A model generated the notes under the pieces. That model did not search any database and was not told where the DNA came from. It saw nothing but the letters and a program-made list of their open reading frames with translations. A stretch of 64,000 nt of DNA from Tersicoccus sp. Bi-70 (lineage in GTDB: Bacteria; Actinomycetota; Actinomycetes; Actinomycetales; Micrococcaceae), in assembly GCF_001968825.1 (NCBI RefSeq), contig NZ_MIEU01000010.1, positions 186,001-250,000 of the forward strand, read 5' to 3'. The translations under genes and the position numbers were made by a program. Positions 11,575 to 20,805 of the stretch are shown in pieces (the stretch's first letter is position 1; every line of letters starts with the position of its first letter).

Positions 11575-12170
11575 TGAGCGAGACGACAGAGATGAACAGC
11601 ACCGCTGGTGCCACCGAAGAGAAGATCACCCCGCGGCTGAAGGCGAAGTACCGCTCGGAGATCGTCGGGAAGCTCCAGGAGGAGTTCTCCTACGCGAACC
11701 CGATGCAGGTTCCCGGCCTGGTCAAGGTCGTCGTGAACATGGGTGTCGGCGACGCGGCGAAGGACTCGAAGCTGATCGAGGGCGCCGTGCGCGACCTGAC
11801 GGCGATCACCGGTCAGAAGCCGATGGTCACCAAGGCCCGCAAGTCCATCGCGCAGTTCAAGCTGCGTGAGGGCATGCCGATCGGTACCCACGCCACGCTG
11901 CGCGGGGACCGCATGTGGGAGTTCGTGGACCGCCTGGTCAGCCTCGCGCTGCCCCGTATCCGCGACTTCCGCGGCCTGAGCCCGAAGCAGTTCGACGGCA
12001 ACGGCAACTACACGTTCGGCCTGACCGAGCAGGTCATGTTCCACGAGATCGACCAGGACCGGATCGATCGCACGCGGGGCATGGACATCACCGTGGTGAC
12101 CACGGCGAACACCGACGACGAGGGACGCTCGCTGCTGCGCGCACTGGGCTTCCCCTTCACCACCGACTGA
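11574..12170 (+). CDS. rplE: 50S ribosomal protein L5
   Basis: L5 binds 5S rRNA and contacts P-site tRNA and the 30S head. The 198-residue product has the family signature around residues 70-100 ([27 protein letters not shown]) and ends in the conserved [16 protein letters not shown] at 11574 is preferred over GTG at 11571 because AAGGA at 11563-11567 is better spaced. rpsH follows directly; the usual rpsN (S14) gene is absent between them. Confidence 0.96.
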   Translation: MSETTEMNSTAGATEEKITPRLKAKYRSEIVGKLQEEFSYANPMQVPGLVKVVVNMGVGDAAKDSKLIEGAVRDLTAITGQKPMVTKARKSIAQFKLREGMPIGTHATLRGDRMWEFVDRLVSLALPRIRDFRGLSPKQFDGNGNYTFGLTEQVMFHEIDQDRIDRTRGMDITVVTTANTDDEGRSLLRALGFPFTTD

Positions 12171-12231
12171 CACCACTACGCCGCAGGTCCGCACGAGTGC
12201 GGAAACCACGTCGAGGAAGGGCACCAGCCCA

Positions 12232-12630
12232 ATGACCATGACAGACCCAGTCGCAGACATGCTGACGCGCCTGCGCAACGCCAACTCCGCTCACCACGAC
12301 TCGGTGACCATGCCCTACAGCAAGCTCAAGGGCCGCGTCGCCGACATCCTCAAGGCCGAGGGCTACATCGCCGAATGGTCGGAGGAGGACGCCCGCGTGG
12401 GCAAGAACCTCACCATCGCGCTGAAGTTCGGTCCGAACCGTGAGCGCGCGATCGCCGGTGTGCGTCGCATCTCCAAGCCCGGCCTCCGGGTGTACGCGAA
12501 GTCCACGAACCTGCCGCACGTGCTCGGCGGTCTCGGCATCGCGATCCTGTCCACCTCCTCCGGTCTGCTGACCGACAAGCAGGCTGCCAAGAAGGGCGTC
12601 GGCGGGGAAGTCCTCGCCTACGTCTGGTAG
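12232..12630 (+). CDS. rpsH: 30S ribosomal protein S8
   Basis: S8 is a primary binder of 16S rRNA helix 21 and, in E. coli, the spc-operon repressor. The 132-residue product begins [20 protein letters not shown] and ends in the conserved [27 protein letters not shown] ribosome-binding site sits upstream of ATG at 12232 (ATG 12238 is an alternative). Confidence 0.97.
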   Translation: MTMTDPVADMLTRLRNANSAHHDSVTMPYSKLKGRVADILKAEGYIAEWSEEDARVGKNLTIALKFGPNRERAIAGVRRISKPGLRVYAKSTNLPHVLGGLGIAILSTSSGLLTDKQAAKKGVGGEVLAYVW

Positions 12631-12660
12631 TCGCGGGCACACGAAAGGAAGCGAAGCACC

Positions 12661-13197
12661 ATGTCACGAATCGGACGTCTCCCGATCGCCGTGCCCGCCG
12701 GTGTCGATGTCACCATCGACGGCAGCCAGGTCAGCGTCAAGGGCCCGAAGGGCGAGCTGAGCCACACCGTGGCCAGCCCCATCGAGGTCGCGCTGGACGA
12801 GGGCACTCTGACCGTCTCCCGGCCGAACGACGAGCGGGAATCCCGCTCGCTGCACGGCCTGACGCGGTCCCTGATCAACAACCTCATCGTCGGCGTCACC
12901 GCCGGCTACGAGAAGAAGCTCGAGATCGTCGGCACCGGTTACCGCGTTCAGGCGCGGGGTGCGGATCTCGAGTTCGCGCTGGGGTACTCCCACCCGGTCC
13001 CGGTCAAGGCCCCCGACGGCATCACCTTCACGGTGGAGGGCCCCAACCGGCTCACCGTCACCGGCATCGACAAGCAGCGCGTCGGCGAGGTCGCTGCGAA
13101 CATCCGCAAACTGCGCCGTCCCGACCCCTACAAGGGCAAGGGCATCCGGTACGCAGGCGAGCAGATCCGCCGCAAGGTCGGAAAGGCTGGTAAGTAA
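12661..13197 (+). CDS. rplF: 50S ribosomal protein L6
   Basis: L6 sits near the base of the L7/L12 stalk and the factor-binding site. The 178-residue product [21 protein letters not shown] has the two tandem L6 repeats and the C-terminal signature [27 protein letters not shown]. rplR starts 2 nt after the stop. Confidence 0.97.
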   Translation: MSRIGRLPIAVPAGVDVTIDGSQVSVKGPKGELSHTVASPIEVALDEGTLTVSRPNDERESRSLHGLTRSLINNLIVGVTAGYEKKLEIVGTGYRVQARGADLEFALGYSHPVPVKAPDGITFTVEGPNRLTVTGIDKQRVGEVAANIRKLRRPDPYKGKGIRYAGEQIRRKVGKAGK

Positions 13198-13199
13198 AC

Positions 13200-13583
13200 A
13201 TGACTCCCATCGGGATCTCCGTCATCAAGGGCAGGAGCAAGGCCGCTGCCCGTGCTCGCCGCCAGGTCCGTGGCCGCAAGCACGTCAGCGGTACGACCGT
13301 CCGTCCCCGGCTGGTCGTCACCCGCTCGAGCCGTCACGTCTTCGTCCAGGTCGTCGACGACACCCGCGGGGTCACCCTCGCGTCGGCGTCGACCCTCGAG
13401 GCCGACCTCCGGTCCCTCGGGGCCGACAAGACCGCCAAGGCCCGTCGGGTCGGTGAACTGGTCGCCGAGCGCGCCCAGGCCGCCGGTGTGGCGAGCGTCG
13501 TGTTCGACCGCGCGGGCAACAAGTACCACGGCCGTGTGGCCGCGGTCGCCGAGGGCGCCCGCGAGAAGGGGCTGGCACTGTGA
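13200..13583 (+). CDS. rplR: 50S ribosomal protein L18
   Basis: L18 binds 5S rRNA with L5. The 127-residue product contains the conserved [20 protein letters not shown] and [24 protein letters not shown]. The rpsE GTG overlaps its stop by 4 nt, so S5 translation is coupled to L18. Confidence 0.96.
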   Translation: MTPIGISVIKGRSKAAARARRQVRGRKHVSGTTVRPRLVVTRSSRHVFVQVVDDTRGVTLASASTLEADLRSLGADKTAKARRVGELVAERAQAAGVASVVFDRAGNKYHGRVAAVAEGAREKGLAL

Positions 13584-14314
13584 GCGAGCAGAACAACGAG
13601 AAGGACACTGTGGTGAACAACGCAGAGGCGGCTCCGGCCGCCAACGCCGGCACCGCCGGAGACAGCACGCGCACCGACGGCAGTGGCCGTGGTGACCGCG
13701 GCGGTCGGGGCGAGCGTGGTGGCCGTGGTGGCCGCGACGGTGGCCGTGGTGGCCGTGACGGCGGGCGTGGTGGCCGTGGTGGCCGCGACGACGACCGGGA
13801 CAAGTTCCTGGAGCGCGTCGTGAACATCAACCGCGTCGCCAAGGTCGTCAAGGGTGGCCGCCGGTTCTCCTTCACCGCTCTCGTCGTCGTCGGTGACGGC
13901 AACGGGATGGTCGGTGTCGGTTACGGCAAGGCCAAGGAGGTGCCGGCCGCGATCGCCAAGGGCGTCGAGGAGGCGAAGAAGTCCTTCTTCCGCGTCCCCC
14001 GCATCGAGGACCGCACCATCCCGCACCGCGTGCAGGGTGAGGCCGCTGCCGGCGTCGTCATGCTGCGTCCGGCCACCCCGGGTACCGGCGTGATCGCCGG
14101 TGGTCCGGTGCGCGCCGTGCTCGAGTGCGCCGGTATCCACGACGTGCTCTCCAAGTCGCTCGGTTCCTCGAACGCCATCAACATCGTCCACGCGACGGTG
14201 GAGGCGCTCAAGGGCCTCGAGGAGCCCCGCTCCGTGGCGGCCCGCCGTGGCCTGCCCATGGACGAGGTCGTCCCCGCCCCGCTGCTGCGGTCGATCCAGA
14301 AGGCAGGTGCGTGA
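13580..14314 (+). CDS. rpsE: 30S ribosomal protein S5 with RGG-rich N-terminal extension
   Basis: S5 lies at the mRNA entry pore with S3 and S4 and affects fidelity. The conserved part begins near residue 74 ([26 protein letters not shown]) and contains [18 protein letters not shown] and [21 protein letters not shown]. About 73 residues precede it: an acidic/Ala-rich stretch and then repeats of GRGGRDG and RGGRGG encoded by near-identical GGTGGCCGT units (about 13680-13800). Total is 244 residues against 167 in E. coli. Start is GTG overlapping the rplR stop; internal starts are possible but would not remove the repeats. Confidence 0.96.
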   Translation: MSEQNNEKDTVVNNAEAAPAANAGTAGDSTRTDGSGRGDRGGRGERGGRGGRDGGRGGRDGGRGGRGGRDDDRDKFLERVVNINRVAKVVKGGRRFSFTALVVVGDGNGMVGVGYGKAKEVPAAIAKGVEEAKKSFFRVPRIEDRTIPHRVQGEAAAGVVMLRPATPGTGVIAGGPVRAVLECAGIHDVLSKSLGSSNAINIVHATVEALKGLEEPRSVAARRGLPMDEVVPAPLLRSIQKAGA

Positions 14315-14316
14315 CC

Positions 14317-14517
14317 ATGGCTGCGCCGTCGTACGAAGGCAAGCTGAAGGTGACCCAGATCCGGTCCGTCATCGGGGGCAAGCAGAACCAGCGGGACACG
14401 CTGCGTTCGCTCGGCCTCAAGCGCATCGGCCACACGGTCGAGCGCGATGCGGACGCCGTGACCCTGGGCATGATCCACACCGTGTCGCACCTGGTGAAGG
14501 TCGAGGAGGCAAAGTGA
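14317..14517 (+). CDS. rpmD: 50S ribosomal protein L30
   Basis: L30 is a small 23S rRNA-binding protein. The 66-residue product has the core [33 protein letters not shown] and ends [13 protein letters not shown], the normal family size. ATG at 14317 is chosen; GTG at 14311, overlapping the rpsE stop, is an in-frame alternative adding two residues. rplO overlaps the stop by 4 nt. Confidence 0.95.
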   Translation: MAAPSYEGKLKVTQIRSVIGGKQNQRDTLRSLGLKRIGHTVERDADAVTLGMIHTVSHLVKVEEAK

Positions 14518-15020
14518 GCATCGCGGACAACACTGAGAACACGAACCCGAACGAGACCGTCGAGGTCACCGGGTCCACCCACGCGCTGAAGGTCCACCAC
14601 CTGCGGCCGGCCCCGGGCGCCAAGACCACCAAGACCCGCGTCGGTCGCGGTGAGGGTTCCAAGGGCAAGACCGCGGGTCGCGGTACCAAGGGCACGAAGG
14701 CCCGGTACCAGGTCCGCCCGGGCTTCGCCGGCGGTCAGCTCCCGCTGCACATGCGGATGCCGAAGCTGCGTGGCTTCACGAACCCGTTCCGCGTCGAGTT
14801 CCAGGTGGTCAACCTGGACAAGCTCGCGGAGCTGTTCCCGGCCGGTGGCACCGTGGACGTCGCGGCGCTGGTCGCCAAGGGCGCCGTCCGCAAGAACCAG
14901 CCGGTGAAGGTCCTCGGCTCGGGCGAGATCGGCGTCGCGGTGAACATCACCGCGAACGCGTTCTCGGCCAGCGCGGTCGAGAAGATCGCCGCCGCCGGCG
15001 GCTCCACCACGGCGCTCTGA
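14514..15020 (+). CDS. rplO: 50S ribosomal protein L15
   Basis: L15 is a mid-assembly 50S protein. The 168-residue product has a non-conserved acidic leader, then [38 protein letters not shown] with the Gly-rich L15 signature, and the C-terminal [25 protein letters not shown] at 14514 overlaps the rpmD stop. A very strong terminator follows, so it ends the ribosomal part of the spc operon. Confidence 0.96.
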   Translation: MSIADNTENTNPNETVEVTGSTHALKVHHLRPAPGAKTTKTRVGRGEGSKGKTAGRGTKGTKARYQVRPGFAGGQLPLHMRMPKLRGFTNPFRVEFQVVNLDKLAELFPAGGTVDVAALVAKGAVRKNQPVKVLGSGEIGVAVNITANAFSASAVEKIAAAGGSTTAL

Positions 15021-15076
15021 CCGGGCGGTCCATGACCCCCGCGAAGGGACCGTCGGAGCACGCCGACAGTCCGTGA

Positions 15077-15121
15077 GACGAACTCCCGGTCGATGGGTCT
15101 CCCATCGGCCGGGAGTTCGTC
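15077..15121 (+). terminator. Strong terminator between rplO and secY
   Basis: A 21-bp stem (15077-15097 with 15101-15121) closed by the 3-nt loop TCT contains a single G-U wobble. It lies about 57 nt after rplO. It separates secY-adk-map transcriptionally from the ribosomal genes. Confidence 0.88.
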
Positions 15122-15158
15122 GCATCCGGGGCGGCGTCGTCACCGGAACCACTACCGA

Positions 15159-15164
15159 TACACT
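15159..15164 (+). promoter_or_regulatory. Candidate -10 box of the secY-adk-map operon
   Basis: TACACT at 15159-15164 lies between the terminator and secY. No good -35 is visible. A start site near 15171 leaves about 50 nt of leader to the TTG at 15221. Confidence 0.4.
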
Positions 15165-15220
15165 GGCAAGCTGTGGCCCGTGGCCACCGCTTCCACCCCA
15201 TGACTTCTCCAGGAGGACAC

Positions 15221-16531
15221 TTGCTCAGCGCACTTGGACGGGCGTTCCGGACGCCCGATCTGCGACGCAAGTTGTTGTTCACGCTGGCGGCCATCGCCAT
15301 CTACCGGGCGGGTGCCTACATCCCCTCCCCGGGCGTCGACTACGCCAACGTGCAGCAGTGCCTCGCCCTCGGCAACACCTCGGGCGGCGTCTACCAGCTG
15401 GTCAACCTGTTCAGCGGCGGTGCGCTGCTGCAGGTGTCGATCTTCGCGCTCGGCATCATGCCGTACATCACCGCGAGCATCATCATCCAGTTGCTGCGCG
15501 TCGTGATCCCCTACTTCCAGACGCTGTGGGAGGAGGGACAGACCGGGCAGGCGCGGCTCACCCAGTACACGCGGTACCTGACCATCGGCCTCGGCGTGCT
15601 GAACGCGACGACGATCGTCACACTCGCCCGCTCGGGCGCGCTGCTGAACAACTGCCCGTACCCGGTGATCCCGAACGACGACCCGATCACGATCATCCTG
15701 CTCATCGTCACGCTCACGGCCGGTACCGGTCTGATCATGTGGCTCGGCGAGCTGGTGACGGAGCGGGGCGTCGGCAACGGCATGTCGATCCTCATCTTCA
15801 CGTCCGTCGCCGCCGGGTTCCCGAGCTCGCTCGGCTCGATCCTCACCACCAAGGGCTGGGGCACGTTCCTGCTGGTCCTGGTGCTCGGCCTCGTGGTCGT
15901 CGCCGCCGTCGTCTTCGTCGAACAGTCCCAGCGCCGCATCCCCGTGCAGTACGCGAAGCGGATGGTGGGCCGGCGGACCGTGGGTGGGACGACGACGTAC
16001 ATCCCGATCAAGGTCAACATGGCCGGCGTGATCCCCGTGATCTTCGCGTCCTCGATGCTGTACCTGCCGAGCCTGCTCGCCCAGTTCAACACCCCGAAGG
16101 CGGGCCAGGAGCCGGCCGCGTGGGTCGTGTGGATCAACAACTACCTGACCCGTGGCGACCACCCGCTGTACATGGTGCTGTACGCCCTGCTGATCATCTT
16201 CTTCACGTACTTCTACGTGTCCATCACCTTCAACCCCACCGAGGTGAGCGACAACATGAAGAAGTACGGCGGGTTCATCCCGGGCATCCGGGCCGGCCGG
16301 CCGACCGAGCAGTACCTGCAGTACGTGCTGTCGCGCATCACGCTGCCGGGCGCCATCTACCTGGCGCTGGTCGCCCTGATCCCGCTGATCGCTCTCGTCG
16401 CCTTCGGAGCGAACCAGAACTTCCCGTTCGGTGGCACGTCGCTGCTCATCGTCGTCGGCGTCGGGCTGGAGACGGTCAAACAGATCGACGCGCAACTGCA
16501 GCAACGACACTACGAAGGGCTCCTGCGATGA
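15221..16531 (+). CDS. secY: Preprotein translocase subunit SecY
   Basis: SecY is the channel subunit of the SecYEG translocase in the cytoplasmic membrane. The 436-residue product has ten predicted hydrophobic segments, the plug region after the first one (GAYIPSPGVDY), and the conserved cytoplasmic loops QSQRRIPVQYAKRMVG and GFIPGIRAGRPTEQYL. I place the start at TTG 15221 because a perfect AGGAGG lies at 15211-15216 and the protein then begins LLSALGRAFRTPDLRRK like its relatives. The in-frame GTG at 15173 sits almost on the predicted transcription start. The stop overlaps adk by 4 nt. Confidence 0.95.
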   Translation: MLSALGRAFRTPDLRRKLLFTLAAIAIYRAGAYIPSPGVDYANVQQCLALGNTSGGVYQLVNLFSGGALLQVSIFALGIMPYITASIIIQLLRVVIPYFQTLWEEGQTGQARLTQYTRYLTIGLGVLNATTIVTLARSGALLNNCPYPVIPNDDPITIILLIVTLTAGTGLIMWLGELVTERGVGNGMSILIFTSVAAGFPSSLGSILTTKGWGTFLLVLVLGLVVVAAVVFVEQSQRRIPVQYAKRMVGRRTVGGTTTYIPIKVNMAGVIPVIFASSMLYLPSLLAQFNTPKAGQEPAAWVVWINNYLTRGDHPLYMVLYALLIIFFTYFYVSITFNPTEVSDNMKKYGGFIPGIRAGRPTEQYLQYVLSRITLPGAIYLALVALIPLIALVAFGANQNFPFGGTSLLIVVGVGLETVKQIDAQLQQRHYEGLLR

Positions 16532-17160
16532 CTCAGACGGACGTACAGGCACAGACGGACTCCCTGGCGGCCGCGGGTGTGCGCATGCTGATCATCGGGC
16601 CGCCGGGCTCCGGCAAGGGCACGCAGGCCGCCCGCATCAGCGAGCGGCTCGACATCGTCGCCATCTCCACCGGTGACATCTTCCGGGCCAACGTCAAGGG
16701 CGGCACCCCGCTCGGCATCGAGGCGAAGTCCTACATGGACGCCGGTGACTTCGTGCCGGACTCGGTGACCAACAACATGGTCCGCGAGCGGCTGGCCGAG
16801 CCGGACGTCGCGGGCGGCTTCCTGCTCGACGGCTACCCCCGCACCACGGCACAGGTCGTGGAGCTGGACGCCATCCTGGCCGCCGGCAACGCGACCCTGG
16901 ACCTCGTCCTGCAGCTGACCGCGGACAACGAGGAGCTGGTGCGCCGGCTGCTCAGCCGTGCCGCGGAGGAGGGCCGCACGGACGACAACGAGACCGTCAT
17001 CCGTCACCGGCTCGACCTGTACACGCAGCAGACCTCGGCGGTCGTCAACGATTACGCCGACCGCGGCATCCTCGTCGCCGTCGACGGCATCGGCGGGATC
17101 GACGAGGTGACCGACCGGGTGATGACCGCGATGGCCCGCGTCGTCGAGCGCCAGGCCTGA
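16528..17160 (+). CDS. adk: Adenylate kinase
   Basis: Adk interconverts ATP + AMP and 2 ADP in the cytosol. The 210-residue product has the P-loop GPPGSGKGTQAARIS about 20 residues further in than usual, because an N-terminal TQTDVQAQTDSLAAAG segment precedes it; the AMP-binding segments (STGDIFRANV, LLDGYPRT) follow. The LID is short and has no zinc cysteines (RAAEEGRTDDNETVIRHRL), the actinobacterial short form. ATG overlaps the secY stop (ATGA). Confidence 0.96.
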   Translation: MTQTDVQAQTDSLAAAGVRMLIIGPPGSGKGTQAARISERLDIVAISTGDIFRANVKGGTPLGIEAKSYMDAGDFVPDSVTNNMVRERLAEPDVAGGFLLDGYPRTTAQVVELDAILAAGNATLDLVLQLTADNEELVRRLLSRAAEEGRTDDNETVIRHRLDLYTQQTSAVVNDYADRGILVAVDGIGGIDEVTDRVMTAMARVVERQA

Positions 17161-17162
17161 CG

Positions 17163-17990
17163 GTGTCGCCCTTCGCCCGGCACGGCATCGAGTACAAGTC
17201 CCGGGAGCAGATGGCCCGCATGGTCGAGGCGGGACGCGTCACGTCCGCAGCCCTGGACGCGGCGATCGCCACGGCCGGGGTCGGTGTGACCACGGCCGAG
17301 ATCGACGCCGCGGCGGCCGCGGTGATCCGCGACGCCGGCGCCACGTCGAACTTCCTGGGCTACCACGGCTACCCGGCCACGCTGTGCATCTCCGTCAACA
17401 ACCAGGTCGTGCACGGCATCCCCGGTGAGCACCGGCTCGCCGACGGCGACATCGTCTCCATCGACGGCGGGGCGATCGTCGACGGCTGGCACGGGGACAG
17501 CGCCCGCACCGTGATCGTGGGCGCCGCGAACCCCGCCGACGTCGAGCTCTCACGGGTCACCGAGGAGGCCATGTGGGCCGGGGTCGCCGCGTTCGCCTCC
17601 GCCACGCGGGTGGGGGACATCGGTGCCGCGATCGACGACCGGGTCACCGAGCTCGCGGGGGAGCGGTTCGGGATCCTCGAGGACTACGTCGGCCACGGCA
17701 TCGGCACCGCCATGCACCAGCCGCCGGACGTGCTCAACTACCGGGCGCGTGACCGCGGGGCGAAGGCGCGAGCCGGGATGTGCCTGGCCATCGAGCCCAT
17801 GCTGGTCGCCGGGGGACTGGAGACGGCGGTGCTCGAGGACGACTGGACCGTCGTCACCGTCGACGGCGCCCGGGCCGCGCACTGGGAGCATTCCGTCGCC
17901 CGCCACGAGGACGGCATCTGGGTCCTCACCGCCGAGGACGGCGGGGCCTCCCGCCTCGCGGCCTACGGCATCACGCCCGTCGCCCCCTGA
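17163..17990 (+). CDS. map: Type I methionine aminopeptidase
   Basis: MetAP removes the initiator methionine from nascent proteins. The 275-residue product has the pita-bread fold with all five metal ligands in place: SIDGG, HGDSART, GHGIGT, AIEPM and WEHS. The N-terminus lacks a zinc-finger extension. GTG at 17163 starts 2 nt after the adk stop, placing it in the secY-adk-map operon. The following 255 nt before infA hold no gene. Confidence 0.96.
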   Translation: MSPFARHGIEYKSREQMARMVEAGRVTSAALDAAIATAGVGVTTAEIDAAAAAVIRDAGATSNFLGYHGYPATLCISVNNQVVHGIPGEHRLADGDIVSIDGGAIVDGWHGDSARTVIVGAANPADVELSRVTEEAMWAGVAAFASATRVGDIGAAIDDRVTELAGERFGILEDYVGHGIGTAMHQPPDVLNYRARDRGAKARAGMCLAIEPMLVAGGLETAVLEDDWTVVTVDGARAAHWEHSVARHEDGIWVLTAEDGGASRLAAYGITPVAP

Positions 17991-18069
17991 CGCGCCGGCG
18001 AGCCCGGCCCGGCATGCCGGCCCGACGTGCGCGCCCACGCGAGCGGGTCGCGGCGTCGGTCGCACCGAT

Positions 18070-18098
18070 TTCCCTTCGCGCCGATCGACGCGTAGGAT
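18070..18098 (+). promoter_or_regulatory. Possible infA promoter
   Basis: TAGGAT at 18093-18098 is a fair -10 hexamer, with a weak TTCCCT 17 nt upstream (18070-18075). It would start a transcript near 18105 and a leader of about 140 nt before infA. Otherwise 17991-18245 shows only GC-rich inverted repeats. Confidence 0.35.
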
Positions 18099-18245
18099 TG
18101 TCTGTTGGTTGTCTGCGCCCTCCGTGCGGCCTGCATTCCCCGTTCCGACAGTGACACGGGCGACCGCATGTCCGGGAGAACCTCGGGCAACCGGGAACGT
18201 CCCACCGCCTCGACCGGGGCGGACGAGAAAACGATAGCGGAGTTC

Positions 18246-18467
18246 ATGGCCAAGAAAGACGGTGTCATCGAGATCGAGGGCACAGTGACCGAGGCGCTGC
18301 CCAACGCCACCTTCCGGGTGGAGTTGTCCAACGGTCACCTCGTTCTCGCCCACATCTCAGGGAAGATGCGTCAGCACTACATCCGGATCCTCCCCGAGGA
18401 CCGGGTGGTGGTGGAGCTCTCTCCCTACGACCTGTCCCGCGGCCGCATCGTCTACCGCTACAAGTAA
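18246..18467 (+). CDS. infA: Translation initiation factor IF-1
   Basis: IF-1 binds the 30S A site during initiation. The 73-residue product [20 protein letters not shown] is a full-length S1/OB-fold protein ending [17 protein letters not shown] at 18246 is preceded by GCGGAG; the frame is open upstream but the extra residues are not conserved. rpmJ follows after 15 nt. Confidence 0.97.
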   Translation: MAKKDGVIEIEGTVTEALPNATFRVELSNGHLVLAHISGKMRQHYIRILPEDRVVVELSPYDLSRGRIVYRYK

Positions 18468-18482
18468 ACGCAAAGGAAAGAC

Positions 18483-18596
18483 ATGAAGGTCCAACCGAGC
18501 GTGAAGCCGATCTGCGACAAGTGCAAGGTGATCCGCCGCAACGGCCGGGTCATGGTGATCTGCGAGAACCCACGCCACAAGCAGCGCCAGGGCTGA
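18483..18596 (+). CDS. rpmJ: 50S ribosomal protein L36
   Basis: L36 is the small zinc-ribbon protein of the 50S. The 37-residue product reads [20 protein letters not shown] and then [17 protein letters not shown]. The ligands CDKC and C-x4-H are all present, so this is the zinc-binding form. AAAGGAAAG upstream is the ribosome-binding site. It lies between infA and rpsM as in other actinobacteria. The 185 nt up to rpsM hold GC-rich hairpins (for example CCCCGGC/GCCGGGG at 18700-18720) but no gene. Confidence 0.95.
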   Translation: MKVQPSVKPICDKCKVIRRNGRVMVICENPRHKQRQG

Positions 18597-18785
18597 CCTC
18601 CTCCGGGAGGCCCTGGGCCGCTCCCGGGTGCATCCGCACCCACCCCGGCGCCACCGGCGCCGATCATGACAGGCACCACCGCGGGCCCCGCCCGCACACC
18701 CCCGGCTCCGGAGGCCGGGGACCACGGCGAGACACCGTGGACGGTGATGCCTCAGACCTCCGGATGAACCAAGGAGAACCGCCAC

Positions 18786-19160
18786 ATGGCACGTCTCGCT
18801 GGCGTCGACATTCCCCGTGAGAAGCGGGTCGAGATCGCGCTGACCTACATCTATGGCGTGGGCCGCACCCGTGCGCACCAGGTCCTGGCCGAGACCGGGA
18901 TCAGCCCGGACGTCCGGGTCAAGGACCTGACGGACGATCAGCTGGTGCAGCTGCGCGACTACATCGAGGGCAACTTCCGCGTCGAGGGCGATCTCCGCCG
19001 CGAGGTGGCCGCCGACATCCGCCGCAAGGTCGAGATCGGCAGCTACGAGGGCCTGCGGCACCGCCGTGGCCTGCCGGTGCGCGGACAGCGCACGAAGACG
19101 AACGCGCGCACCCGCAAGGGCCCGAAGCGCACCGTGGCCGGCAAGAAGAAGGCCCGCTGA
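18786..19160 (+). CDS. rpsM: 30S ribosomal protein S13
   Basis: S13 is in the 30S head and forms intersubunit bridges B1a/B1b. The 124-residue product [26 protein letters not shown] has the helix-two-turn-helix fold and the C-terminal [31 protein letters not shown]. An AAGGAGAA lies upstream of ATG at 18786. rpsK follows after 49 nt. Confidence 0.97.
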   Translation: MARLAGVDIPREKRVEIALTYIYGVGRTRAHQVLAETGISPDVRVKDLTDDQLVQLRDYIEGNFRVEGDLRREVAADIRRKVEIGSYEGLRHRRGLPVRGQRTKTNARTRKGPKRTVAGKKKAR

Positions 19161-19209
19161 TTCTCAGCGGACCTCTCGCGAACGCAGATCCCATCCCAGG
19201 AGAGTAGAC

Positions 19210-19611
19210 ATGCCCCCGAAGACCCGCTCGGCGGTGCGCAAGCCGCGCCGCAAGGACAAGAAGAACATCACGCTCGGCCAGGCGCACATCAAGAGCACCT
19301 TCAACAACACCATCGTCTCGATCACCGACCCCTCCGGTGCCGTCATCTCGTGGGCCTCGGCCGGCGAGGTCGGGTTCAAGGGTTCGCGGAAGTCGACCCC
19401 CTACGCCGCGCAGATGGCCGCCGAGTCGGCCGCCAAGCGCGCGCAGGAGCACGGTGTCAAGAAGGTCGACGTGTTCGTCAAGGGCCCGGGCTCCGGTCGT
19501 GAGACCGCGATCCGCTCGCTGCAGGCGACCGGCCTGGAGGTCGGCACCATCCAGGACGTCACCCCGAGCGCCCACAACGGCTGCCGCCCGCCGAAGCGCC
19601 GCCGCGTCTGA
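19210..19611 (+). CDS. rpsK: 30S ribosomal protein S11
   Basis: S11 lies in the 30S platform near the Shine-Dalgarno cleft. The 133-residue product has [43 protein letters not shown] and ends [18 protein letters not shown], diagnostic for the family. AGGAGAG lies at 19198-19204. The next gene is rpoA; the rpsD (S4) gene found here in many bacteria is absent. Confidence 0.97.
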   Translation: MPPKTRSAVRKPRRKDKKNITLGQAHIKSTFNNTIVSITDPSGAVISWASAGEVGFKGSRKSTPYAAQMAAESAAKRAQEHGVKKVDVFVKGPGSGRETAIRSLQATGLEVGTIQDVTPSAHNGCRPPKRRRV

Positions 19612-19771
19612 TCATCCCCGGCGACCGGGTCCGCTCCGCGGGCCCGGTCGCTCGGTCGTGCCACCACCGGGACCTCGGCGTGATGCCGACGCCCGTCGGG
19701 TGGCCGGACCCGGTCATTCCACCACTGTGTTGCGTCATATAGCGGTCGCTCGCTGAAAGGAAACCTCCGAA

Positions 19772-20779
19772 GTGCTCATTGCACAGCGCCCCACTCTCAC
19801 GGAAGAAGTCGTCTCCGAGACGCGCTCCCGTTTCACCATCGAGCCCCTCGAGCCCGGCTTCGGCTACACGCTCGGTAACTCCCTGCGCCGGACCCTGCTG
19901 TCCTCCATCCCCGGTGCCGCCGTCACCAGCATCCGCATCGACGGCGTGCTGCACGAGTTCACGACGGTCCCCGGTGTCAAGGAGGACGTCACCGAGATCA
20001 TCCTGAACATCAAGCAGCTCTCGGTCTCCTCGGAGCACGACGAGCCGGTCGTCGCCTACCTGCGCAAGCAGGGCCCGGGCGTCGTCACCGCCGCGGACAT
20101 CGCGCCGCCGGCCGGGGTGGAGTTCCACAACCCGGACCTGCACATCGCCACGCTGAACGAGAAGGGCAAGTTCGAGGTCGAGCTGACCATCGAGCGTGGC
20201 CGCGGCTACGTCTCGGCCTCGCAGAACAAGTCCTTCGACGCCGAGATCGGCCGCATCCCGGTCGACTCGATCTACTCGCCGGTCCTGAAGGTCACCTTCC
20301 GCGTCGACGCCACCCGCGTCGAGCAGCGGACCGACTTCGACAGCCTGGTCGTGGACGTCGAGACCAAGCCGGCGATCAGCCCGCGCGACGCCGTCGCGTC
20401 GGCCGGCACCACCCTGGTGGAGCTGTTCGGCCTCGCCCGCGAGCTGAACACCGCCGCCGAGGGCATCGAGATCGGCCCGTCGCCGACGGACGCCGCCCTC
20501 GCCGCCGACATGGCGCTGCCGATCGAGGACCTGGAGCTGACCGTCCGGTCCTACAACTGCCTCAAGCGTGAGGGCATCCACAGCGTGGGTGAGCTCGTCG
20601 CCCGGTCCGAGGCGGACCTGATGGACATCCGGAACTTCGGCGCCAAGTCCATCGACGAGGTCAAGGCCAAGCTCCTCGAGCTCGGTCTCTCGCTGAAGGA
20701 CTCGCCCCCAGGCTTCGACCTGGCCGCTCGTGCCGCCCTCGAAGAGGACGACGCCGAGTACGGCGACGACGAACTCTGA
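19772..20779 (+). CDS. rpoA: RNA polymerase alpha subunit
   Basis: Alpha dimerises to nucleate RNA polymerase assembly; its C-terminal domain contacts UP elements and activators. The 335-residue product has the dimerising N-terminal domain ([26 protein letters not shown]) and the C-terminal domain ([39 protein letters not shown]), with an acidic tail. Start is GTG 19772 preceded by AAAGGAAA. The 160-nt gap upstream contains CATATA near 19736-19741 but no convincing promoter. rplQ follows after 26 nt. Confidence 0.98.
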   Translation: MLIAQRPTLTEEVVSETRSRFTIEPLEPGFGYTLGNSLRRTLLSSIPGAAVTSIRIDGVLHEFTTVPGVKEDVTEIILNIKQLSVSSEHDEPVVAYLRKQGPGVVTAADIAPPAGVEFHNPDLHIATLNEKGKFEVELTIERGRGYVSASQNKSFDAEIGRIPVDSIYSPVLKVTFRVDATRVEQRTDFDSLVVDVETKPAISPRDAVASAGTTLVELFGLARELNTAAEGIEIGPSPTDAALAADMALPIEDLELTVRSYNCLKREGIHSVGELVARSEADLMDIRNFGAKSIDEVKAKLLELGLSLKDSPPGFDLAARAALEEDDAEYGDDEL

Positions 20780-20805
20780 CCCGCCGTTTCTAGAGGAGAA
20801 CAACC

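Noticed and set aside
15173-15220. GTG 15173 as the secY start
   Set aside because: It has no Shine-Dalgarno site, adds a non-conserved stretch and lies at the predicted transcription start; TTG 15221 has AGGAGG.
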